This document shows, piece by piece, positions 32,551 through 38,523 of a DNA stretch of 38,523 nucleotides (positions within the stretch are counted from its first letter, which is position 1; each line of letters opens with the position of its first letter). The position numbers and the translations under genes are program-made. Source of the stretch: Burkholderiales bacterium. GTDB lineage: Bacteria; Pseudomonadota; Gammaproteobacteria; Burkholderiales; SG8-41. Location of the stretch: contig JAURHM010000031.1 in assembly GCA_030833315.1 (NCBI GenBank), positions 1 to 38,523 of the forward strand, written 5' to 3'. The notes under the pieces are model-generated. The model saw only the letters and a program-made list of their open reading frames with translations, ran no database searches and was not told where the DNA came from.

Positions 32551-33471
32551 TCAGCCGTCGCGCTTGAGCACCGCCTCGATATCCTCGACCGGCACTTTGA
32601 TTTCCAGCCCGGCCCGCTCCTGCTGCAGGATCAGGAAAGAACGCGAATCGCGTTTGTCCCAACCGCGGTTCAGCGCGTCGGTCATTTCGGCATAGGTCAG
32701 ATTGGCCAGCCGCATCGGCACACCGATCTCGCGTGCGAGTTCGGTCGCCAACGTGACATCCTTGTGCGCCAGCGCGAGGGCGAATGCCGGCGGATCGAAT
32801 TTGCCCTGGAGGAACTGGTCGCCCATGCGGTCAAACGAACGCTTGCGGCCCAGCGCACCCTGGCGGATCGCCGCCCACAACGGCAGCGGCTCGACGCCAG
32901 CCTTGACCCCCATGGTGAACAATTCGGCCAGCGCCAACTGCATCGCATAACCGGCGCAGTTATGCACCAGCTTGGCCACGGAACCGGCGCCGATCGCGCC
33001 GATATAGATCACCTGGTCGCCGACGGCATCCAGAACCTTGCGGCAGCGATCGAATTCTTTTTGATCGCCACCGACCCACAGCGCCATCTTGCCGGACTTG
33101 GCGCCGCTGGGGCCGCCGCTGACCGGGGCATCCAGCACCGAAATTTTCTTCTCCGCAAAGCGCGCATGCAGCTCGCGCACTACCGTCGGCGAGTTTGTCG
33201 ACAGGTCAAACCACACCGTGCCCGGACGCATGGTCTTGATCAGGCCTGCGGCGACCGCCTTCACTTCCTTCGGTCCCGGCAGCGACGTCAGCACAACGTC
33301 TGCATCGCGACCGACATCCTCGACGCTGTCCGCCCATTGCGCGCCGCCCTTGATATGCGGCGCACCCGCTTCCTTGCGCATGTCATGCACCGTCAGTGCA
33401 AAACCGCCCTTCATCGCATTCAATGCGATCGAAGCGCCCATCGTCCCCAGTCCTATGAATCCCACGTGCAT
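32551..33471 (-). CDS. 3-hydroxyisobutyrate dehydrogenase-family oxidoreductase
   Basis: This 306-residue beta-hydroxyacid dehydrogenase has its NAD(P) loop GLGTMG at 7-12, substrate-binding LDAPVSGGPSGA (113-124), and the catalytic K167 in GAGSVAKLVHN with N171. The C-terminal all-helical domain follows. Members oxidise 3-hydroxyisobutyrate, tartronate semialdehyde and related acids. The substrate cannot be told, though hydroxyisobutyrate would link to valine breakdown. The ATG at 33471 is preceded by AAAGGGC. It lies 49 bases after the Bug-type binding protein gene, so the two probably form an operon. A small TACCGG/CCGGTA hairpin sits directly after its stop. Confidence 0.9.
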   Translation of the reverse strand: MHVGFIGLGTMGASIALNAMKGGFALTVHDMRKEAGAPHIKGGAQWADSVEDVGRDADVVLTSLPGPKEVKAVAAGLIKTMRPGTVWFDLSTNSPTVVRELHARFAEKKISVLDAPVSGGPSGAKSGKMALWVGGDQKEFDRCRKVLDAVGDQVIYIGAIGAGSVAKLVHNCAGYAMQLALAELFTMGVKAGVEPLPLWAAIRQGALGRKRSFDRMGDQFLQGKFDPPAFALALAHKDVTLATELAREIGVPMRLANLTYAEMTDALNRGWDKRDSRSFLILQQERAGLEIKVPVEDIEAVLKRDG

Positions 33472-33520
33472 GTTCTGCCCTTTCTTCTTCCGTTACTCAA
33501 ATTGAATTACAAAAAATCCG

Positions 33521-34495
33521 TCAATCCGCCTTGATACCGGCCGCAGCCACTACACGTTCCCACTTGGCGATTTCGGCGTGAATATGCTTCTGGAATTCAA
33601 GTGGCGTCGAAGCAATCGGCTCCACACCGTCCTTCTGGAAACGTTCGGTCAGATCCGGCGTGCGCAGCGCATTCACAATGCTGCGATTGAGTTTTTCCAG
33701 GACCGGTTTGCGGATGGCGACTGGCGCCAGCACGCCGTACCAGTTCGTCACTTCGTATCCGGCTACGCCGGTCTCGGCGATCGACGGCAGGTCGGGCATC
33801 GCCGGCGAACGCTGCGGACTGGTCACCGCCAACGCACGCAAGCGCCCCGACTTGATATGCGGCACCGATTCCAGCGGCGTCGCAAACACCATGCTGATCT
33901 GCCCGCCCAGCACATCGGCCAGCGCGGGACCACCGCCTTTGTAGGCAACATGCAGCAGATTGGTATTGGTCAGGGTCGCCAGTAGCGCCCCCGAGAGATG
34001 CTGCAGGCTGCCCTGTCCGGCCGAACCGTAAGTCAGGCTGCCGGGTTTCGCTTTCGCCAGCGCCAGCAGTTCGGCAATGGATTTCGCCGCTACCGTCGGA
34101 TGCAGCACCAGCACATAGGACTGCTGGGTCATCTGTGTCACCGGTGCGAAATCCCGGATCAGGTCATAGGGCAGCCGGCCGTGATGCGTCGCCCGCCGCG
34201 CGGTATGCGTGCCACTGATCATCACAATGGTGTAGCCGTCGGGCTGGGCTCGCGCCACGGTCTCCAGCGCAATAGCGCCGGTGCCGCCGGGCCGGTTGTC
34301 GACCACCACCGACTGGCCCCAGGCCGCATTCAGTTTTTGCGACACCGCCCGCACGGTGATGTCACCGCCACCGCCGGCGGCCAGCGGAATCAGGAAGCGC
34401 ACCGGGCGCGACGGAAATTCCTGTGCAACTGCCATGAATGACGTTGCAGCCATGACGACCCAAAGCAGGCGAATTGCGATCGTTGATGTATTCAT
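33521..34495 (-). CDS. Bug/TctC-family tripartite tricarboxylate transporter substrate-binding protein
   Basis: This 324-residue periplasmic binding protein has a signal peptide of about 28 residues ending in AVAQ, then FPSRPVRFLIPLAAGGGGDITVRAVSQKL. WGQSVVVDNRPGGTGAIA, YTIVMISGTHT, SLTYGSAGQGSLQHLSGAL and VAYKGGGPALADVLGGQISMVF are the usual Bug blocks. Such proteins bind carboxylates or small metabolites. No membrane subunits (TctA/TctB) are in the window, so it is an orphan, as most Bug proteins are. The ATG at 34495 has GGAGGAG; a GTG at 34510 would start before that site. Confidence 0.93.
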   Translation of the reverse strand: MNTSTIAIRLLWVVMAATSFMAVAQEFPSRPVRFLIPLAAGGGGDITVRAVSQKLNAAWGQSVVVDNRPGGTGAIALETVARAQPDGYTIVMISGTHTARRATHHGRLPYDLIRDFAPVTQMTQQSYVLVLHPTVAAKSIAELLALAKAKPGSLTYGSAGQGSLQHLSGALLATLTNTNLLHVAYKGGGPALADVLGGQISMVFATPLESVPHIKSGRLRALAVTSPQRSPAMPDLPSIAETGVAGYEVTNWYGVLAPVAIRKPVLEKLNRSIVNALRTPDLTERFQKDGVEPIASTPLEFQKHIHAEIAKWERVVAAAGIKAD

Positions 34496-34576
34496 GCCGG
34501 GCTCCTCCACAACTAAGGTTTGCCGAATGGATGCAAACTGCGGATGCGCCCGCGTTTTGCGGCGGGCTTTGTTGTT

Positions 34577-34987
34577 TTAAGGGATTCTTGGGAGCAGCGA
34601 CCCGAGCGTCAAGCCTTGGACCGCACTATGGAGAAAGCTTTTGTGTTCAGCTTTTTTCACGAACTGCGATTTCAGCTTCATCGCACCGATACCGTCGATT
34701 TTGCAATCGATGTCGTGGTCACCGTCGACCAGGCGTATGCCTTTGACCTTGGTGCCGACCTTGACCACGCTCGACGAACCCTTGACCTTGAGATCCTTGA
34801 TCACGGTCACGGTATTGCCGTCGCTCAGCACATTACCCACAGCATCGCGAACGACTTTTTCGCCATCGGCCGTTTCAGCCTCGGCATCTTTGGCCCACTC
34901 ATGCGCACATTCGGTATAGATATACAAAGCACCGTCTCCGTAAGTCAGAGCGGATTGGCATTACGGACAGGGCGGCAGGTTGGTAAT
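34577..34987 (-). pseudogene. yjdM: Dead phnA/yjdM-type zinc-ribbon gene
   Basis: The open part ends in [43 protein letters not shown] and [10 protein letters not shown], almost the E. coli YjdM (PhnA) sequence. Reading upstream in the same frame gives ITNLPPCP[26 protein letters not shown]. A TAA at 34963-34961 replaces the residue between CP and C of the first zinc knuckle. In the second knuckle the usual ICPEC is IYTEC, so one cysteine is lost. The codon where the start should be, at 34987-34985, is ATT. After FVKKA, where relatives end, the frame runs on for more than 20 residues. No single sequencing error explains this set. The function of the intact family is unclear; it is not the phosphonoacetate hydrolase first suggested by the name. 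Confidence 0.85.
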
Positions 34988-35049
34988 GAATTCCTGGGGT
35001 GTTAAATGGAGAACCTGCACGGCACAATTCGCTCGAGATTACGAGTTAC

Positions 35050-35083
35050 AAAAAATACTTAACAATCAATCATTTATTGATTA
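35050..35083 (-). terminator. Weak AT-rich terminator candidate after the alcohol dehydrogenase homologue
   Basis: On the minus strand AATCAAT (35082-35076) can pair with ATTGATT (35070-35064) directly after the stop codon, and a run of six T follows at 35055-35050. The stem is all AT but one pair and the T-run is 8 bases away, so it would be inefficient at best. Confidence 0.3.
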
Positions 35084-36283
35084 TTACCAAGCGGCCTGCA
35101 AGGCAGCCATCAATGTCTCACGCTCGCGCAAAAATTCACGCTGCGGATCGGCATTGAAATTTCTCAGTGAATTTTCGAGCACCGTGGCCAGGCTATCGCG
35201 CGGAATATCGAGCTCGCGCAATTTGGTCGGCATGCCGGCCCGGGCAAACGCCTGCTCAACAGCGTCGGCGGCGCGTTCATGCGCAGGTCGTTCATCGGTC
35301 ACGCCGAAAGCGGCGGCGATCAGGGCCATCGCCTCCGGATCACGCGCACCGAAATGGCGAATCACCGTCGCCGTCAATGCCGAGTTGGCCTCGCCCTGCC
35401 CGACATGGCCGTGCAGATTGAACAGCGCGGTGGCCAGCGCGTACACCACACGGGCCGGCCAGTGTTTTTCCGTCAGCGCACCGCCATCATCCGCATCCCG
35501 GTTCTGCAGGAAAGCTGCGGCGCACATTTCGATACGCGCGCCGGCGTCCAGTGGATCGCTCATGCGGGAAAAGGCACCTCGTGCCAGCCGGAAAGCCTGC
35601 AGCCGGTCACCTTCGGACAACGGCGCCATGCGCGGTGCGCCGAGGTTCATCAGCGAACGCCAGAACACCGAGGTACCCGTGGTGCGCGCCAGTGACACCG
35701 GTGCGGTTAGTAATGCGTCTTCATCCCAGAACACCGCCGCAGGGCGGGTCTTCGGATCAAAAAATTCCATGCGATTGGGTCGTGCCGGATCCTTGACCGC
35801 AGAACCGGCGCGGTTCTGTGCGGTCGTTGCTGCGGTCAGTACGTTGATGATCGGCAGTTTCGGCGCCAGCAGTTTGGGACTGATCGCCGGGGCATTGTCC
35901 GGATACTGCGTAATCAGCTGATCGACCGGTGCCTTTTCCGCCAGCAGTACGGCAACCACCCGCGTACCCTGAATGACGCTACCGGAGCCGACGGCGATCA
36001 GCAGATCAGCATTGACCGACCGTGCTGCTGTAGCCGCAGCCTGCACCGATACCAGCGTGGTGTCTTTCTCGATTTCGTCATAACGGCCGGCGTAGGCGGG
36101 ACCGAGAATTCTTGCGATGCGATCGATCAGATCGGTTTTACGCGATACGCTGCGGCCGCAAACCACAAAAGCGCGCTGCGCTTTATAACGCTTCAGTTCC
36201 GCCGGCAGGTTTTCCAGCGCATTCTTGCCGCTATAAAGTCGCAGGGGATAGCCGGTGGCGCGAAACTGGTGTTTGTAAGTCAT
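35084..36283 (-). CDS. Iron-type alcohol dehydrogenase superfamily protein, apparently without metal ligands
   Basis: This 399-residue protein has the iron-ADH/maleylacetate-reductase two-domain layout. The nucleotide-binding loop is LLIAVGSGSVIQGTRVVAVLL (GSGSV 99-103), with PIINVLTAATTAQNRAGSAV near 144. The metal-binding C-terminal domain is divergent. By my alignment the four usual ligands (Asp in GxDALxH, its His, and two later His) become S205 and R209 (TTGTSVFWRSL), Y281, and Q296 (VGQGEANSAL). H291 and H293 lie close by and might partly substitute. The start is the ATG at 36283, 10 bases after the acyl-CoA synthetase alpha gene, with AAGGAC upstream. The 89 extra codons of the open frame are antisense-like. 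It may act on an aldehyde or keto acid made by the operon; the substrate is unknown. Confidence 0.8.
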   Translation of the reverse strand: MTYKHQFRATGYPLRLYSGKNALENLPAELKRYKAQRAFVVCGRSVSRKTDLIDRIARILGPAYAGRYDEIEKDTTLVSVQAAATAARSVNADLLIAVGSGSVIQGTRVVAVLLAEKAPVDQLITQYPDNAPAISPKLLAPKLPIINVLTAATTAQNRAGSAVKDPARPNRMEFFDPKTRPAAVFWDEDALLTAPVSLARTTGTSVFWRSLMNLGAPRMAPLSEGDRLQAFRLARGAFSRMSDPLDAGARIEMCAAAFLQNRDADDGGALTEKHWPARVVYALATALFNLHGHVGQGEANSALTATVIRHFGARDPEAMALIAAAFGVTDERPAHERAADAVEQAFARAGMPTKLRELDIPRDSLATVLENSLRNFNADPQREFLRERETLMAALQAAW

Positions 36284-36293
36284 GTCCTTGAAC

Positions 36294-37730
36294 TCAGGGG
36301 CGTGCAGACTTGAAACGTTCGAAAGTCGCCAGCGCCGCCAGCGGATGGCCGGCATTGGCCATCTCATCATAAACCGGCACACCCAGCGCCACCGCCTTGT
36401 CGCGGAACTCGCGTTTGCGCGCCTCCAGTCCGGGTTCGCCGTCGGAACGCAGCACAAGGATAAAATGCGACCGGTCCGGATATTTTTCCTGCACACGCAT
36501 CGCCGCCGCCACCAGGTTGTCGAGCACTTCGGGTTTGGTGCGCCCGACAAAAGCCGACAGGTTCAGGTGCATCACCAGCGCTTCGGGTTTGCCCTGGCTG
36601 TAAATGATATCGAGGATTTTCTCGGCGACACGTCCGTCGTCCTGCTGCAGCGTGCCCACCGGACAATCCACGGGATTGGTAATGCTGGTGCCGGGCGGCA
36701 GCTTCATGTCCGCGAGTGCATTGATCGCTTCCTGCGCAAACGGCGTCACGTCGAGACCGAGTCGCGAGTAATAGTCGGTAGCCAGCACGCTGGTGCCACC
36801 GCCATTGCCGAACAGCACGACTTTTTGCGTCGGCCGCTGAGGACGCGGCGTCAACGACTGGAAGATCAGCAGTGTGTCGACGAATTGATCCAGCGTGTCG
36901 ACCAGCATACAGCCGGTCTGCCGCGCCAGCGCTACCCAGACGCGATCATCGCCGGCCAGCGATCCGGTATGCGAAGCCGCTGCAGCCAACCCCTGCTGGG
37001 TGCGACCGCCCTTCAGGATCACCACCGGCTTCGAAGCCTTGGCATTGCGCAGGATGTCGAACAGGCGACGGCCGTCTTTTGCCGTCTCGATATACATGCC
37101 GATGACCTTGGTCTGCGGATCGGCCAGATAAAACTCCAGCAGGTCGGAAGGCGTGACATCGGCACAGTTGCCGACGGTGACCAAACCGGAGAACTTCAGG
37201 CCGCGCGCCAGACCGCGGCGGATGATGTCGGTGCCGAGGCCGCCGCTCTGCGACACGATGCCGACATGGCCGACTTCTTTCGGACCGATCTCGGCAAAGG
37301 TCACCCGGCCGCGCGGCGTATAAATGCCCAGGCAGTTCGGACCCAGCAAACGCATGCCGCCGGCTTGTGCGGCACTAACCAGCTCGGCTTGCAGATCCTT
37401 GCCTTCATCGACTTCGCCGAAACCGCTCGAAATCACCTGTGCAAAACGCACATGGCCCTTGGCCGCTGCAAGCATGCCGGGAATCTGCGCGCCGGAGACG
37501 GCGATATACGCGTAATCCACCGGCTTGGGCGTATCCGCCAGCGTTTTGTAGGCGGTCAGGCCGTCGATCTCTGCCGCAGCGGGATGGATCGGATAAATGT
37601 CGCCGCTGAAACCGAATTCGCGGATGCGACGGATGAATACATTAGGCAGTGCATTGCCCTTGGTCGAGGCGCCGATAACGGCAACCGTCTTCGGCGCAAA
37701 CAGGGGCGTGAATTCTTCGATGATGTTCAT
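36294..37730 (-). CDS. ADP-forming acyl-CoA synthetase, alpha (CoA-binding) subunit
   Basis: This 478-residue protein is related to the alpha half of acetate-CoA ligase (ADP-forming) and to succinyl-CoA synthetase. The CoA-binding Rossmann domain opens FAPKTVAVIGASTKGNALPN, then LLGPNCLGIYTPRG. A succinyl-CoA-ligase-like flavodoxin domain starts HVGIVSQSGGLGTDII. The phospho-histidine is probably H254 in AAASHTGSLAGDD. A further ligase domain runs from about 310 to the end. The ATG at 37730 lies 4 bases after the beta-subunit stop and gives the normal N-terminus. Such enzymes interconvert acyl-CoA plus ADP and phosphate with acid plus ATP. The acid is not predictable here. Confidence 0.88.
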   Translation of the reverse strand: MNIIEEFTPLFAPKTVAVIGASTKGNALPNVFIRRIREFGFSGDIYPIHPAAAEIDGLTAYKTLADTPKPVDYAYIAVSGAQIPGMLAAAKGHVRFAQVISSGFGEVDEGKDLQAELVSAAQAGGMRLLGPNCLGIYTPRGRVTFAEIGPKEVGHVGIVSQSGGLGTDIIRRGLARGLKFSGLVTVGNCADVTPSDLLEFYLADPQTKVIGMYIETAKDGRRLFDILRNAKASKPVVILKGGRTQQGLAAAASHTGSLAGDDRVWVALARQTGCMLVDTLDQFVDTLLIFQSLTPRPQRPTQKVVLFGNGGGTSVLATDYYSRLGLDVTPFAQEAINALADMKLPPGTSITNPVDCPVGTLQQDDGRVAEKILDIIYSQGKPEALVMHLNLSAFVGRTKPEVLDNLVAAAMRVQEKYPDRSHFILVLRSDGEPGLEARKREFRDKAVALGVPVYDEMANAGHPLAALATFERFKSARP

Positions 37731-37734
37731 ATTC

Positions 37735-38439
37735 TTAACCCAGAATAAAGCGCGCATCGACCGCAACCGCTGTGGTGTCGGACACAATCAGCGGATTGAT
37801 GTCAGCTTCACTGATGTCGGCGGCGTGCTGCATCAGCAGACCGTTGTCACCGCCCACTTTCAGCAGCACATCAATGATGGCGTCCATCGATGCCGGCTTG
37901 GTACCACGGGCGCCTTTCAGAATCGCGGCCCCTTTGAGCTCGGCAATCATCTCCTCGGCATCGATGCGGGTGATCGGGCACAACCGGAAAGACACGTCTT
38001 TGAGAATTTCGACAAAGATACCGCCGAGGCCGACCATCACCAGCGGACCAAACTGCGGATCGCGCAAACCGCCGATCACCAGCTCATGACCGGCAGGCGC
38101 CATTTCCTCGACCAGAAAACCTTCGATGCGCGCGCCCTTGATCTTCGGCGCGTTGAGCATGCCCTCGATCGCCGATTTCACTTCAGCAGCAGAACGCAGA
38201 TTGATTTTCACACCGCCGGCATCGCTCTTGTGCAGGATGTCCGGTGACATCACCTTGACCACCACCGGCGCCTGCAAACCGTTCATCACGGCATCGACAT
38301 CGGCAACGCCTTTCGCCACCCGCGACTGCGGTACCTTGACGCCATGTGCCGCCAGCAATTGTTTACCAGCGCTTTCGTCCAGCGCATTACGGCCGGCTCG
38401 CTTGGCGGCGGCGACGGGATTATTCGTTGTTGTATTCAT
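37735..38439 (-). CDS. ADP-forming acyl-CoA synthetase, beta (ATP-grasp) subunit
   Basis: This 234-residue ATP-grasp protein is the nucleotide-binding partner of the alpha subunit that follows 4 bases later. VVVKVMSPDILHKSDAGGVKINL (about 59-81) is the ATP-binding lysine/His region. VEEMAPAGHELVIGGLRDPQFGPLVMVGLGGIFVEIL and the ADINPLIV metal-binding segment near the C-terminus are typical. In many bacteria alpha and beta are fused in one protein of about 700 residues; here they are separate, with beta first. The ATG at 38439 lies 5 bases after the previous reading frame. Confidence 0.9.
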   Translation of the reverse strand: MNTTTNNPVAAAKRAGRNALDESAGKQLLAAHGVKVPQSRVAKGVADVDAVMNGLQAPVVVKVMSPDILHKSDAGGVKINLRSAAEVKSAIEGMLNAPKIKGARIEGFLVEEMAPAGHELVIGGLRDPQFGPLVMVGLGGIFVEILKDVSFRLCPITRIDAEEMIAELKGAAILKGARGTKPASMDAIIDVLLKVGGDNGLLMQHAADISEADINPLIVSDTTAVAVDARFILG

Positions 38440-38444
38440 GCGTC

Positions 38445-38523
38445 TTAAACTTTCTTGCCGGTGACTTCACCGATGATGCCGGTGTGAACGCGGCCCGAAC
38501 GGAATTGTTCGGAGCGCAGGATA
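38445..38523 (-). CDS. C-terminal end of an unidentified gene (5' part outside window)
   Basis: The last 25 codons of an open frame enter from the right edge and read ILRSEQFRSGRVHTGIIGEV then TGKKV and TAA at 38447-38445. It ends only 5 bases before the beta-subunit start, so it is most likely the preceding gene of the same operon. The fragment is too short to name. Confidence 0.6.
   Translation of the reverse strand, partial: ILRSEQFRSGRVHTGIIGEVTGKKV

Noticed and set aside
34548-34567. GCCCGC/GCGGGC hairpin followed by T-rich sequence on the + strand
   Set aside because: It has the form of a + strand terminator, but no + strand gene precedes it. On the minus strand it lacks a T-run, so I could not assign a role.
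36284-36550. An 89-codon N-terminal extension of the alcohol dehydrogenase homologue
   Set aside because: It runs antiframe through the alpha-subunit gene with a Trp/Arg-rich composition. The ATG at 36283 gives a normal start.
36282-37748. A 488-codon + strand open frame opposite the acyl-CoA synthetase alpha subunit
   Set aside because: The minus-strand protein has clear domains and tight operon spacing. The + frame is rich in His, Arg and Gln in a way typical of antisense reading.

Overview
This 38.5 kb window reads as the chromosome of a betaproteobacterium. It is GC-rich throughout. The evidence is the gene content: dusB-fis, lptD-surA-pdxA-ksgA, thiD-thiE-hemL, AmgK/MurU cell-wall recycling, a UbiH-type ubiquinone hydroxylase and a Bug/TctC-type solute-binding protein. 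Several unrelated housekeeping operons sit back to back, with a signalling module at one end and a more accessory, partly decayed region at the other.

Left part (1-10.5 kb, + strand). The window opens inside ilvD (branched-chain amino acid synthesis). A strong hairpin, the wreck of a response regulator and a small monohaem cytochrome c follow. Then comes a complete branched-chain amino acid ABC transporter, livK-livH-livM-livG-livF, with a good sigma70 promoter before livK. The stop of livF overlaps the start of a membrane histidine kinase. Six bases after that gene is a 639-residue protein made of a Ser/Thr protein kinase, a complete receiver domain and a second, degenerate receiver. This transporter-coupled histidine kinase to receiver/Ser-Thr kinase pair is the most unusual system in the window.

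Middle part (10.5-29.9 kb). On the minus strand, from right to left, lie amgK-murU-pepP-ubiH (peptidoglycan recycling, Xaa-Pro aminopeptidase, ubiquinone synthesis) and dusB-fis-purH-purD-hemF (tRNA modification, nucleoid protein, purine synthesis, haem synthesis). Divergent from amgK runs lptD-surA-pdxA-ksgA (outer membrane assembly, vitamin B6, rRNA methylation). This run meets gloA tail to tail. A rubredoxin gene diverges from thiD-thiE-hemL (thiamine and tetrapyrrole synthesis), and an RluF/RsuA-type pseudouridine synthase follows.

Right part (29.9-38.5 kb, all minus strand). Here are a phosphonatase-like HAD hydrolase, a DUF3147-type membrane protein, a FlK-like thioesterase, and a small exported basic protein with a clear terminator and a tandem TGTAAG repeat upstream. 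Next are a frameshifted cysteine-containing exported protein, a beta-hydroxyacid dehydrogenase paired with a Bug-type binding protein, and a dead phnA/yjdM gene. Last is a tight operon of an iron-alcohol-dehydrogenase homologue that appears to lack its metal ligands, plus split alpha and beta subunits of an ADP-forming acyl-CoA synthetase. This part looks like catabolic accessory DNA undergoing gene decay. No tRNA, rRNA, insertion sequence, integrase or CRISPR array was recognised.
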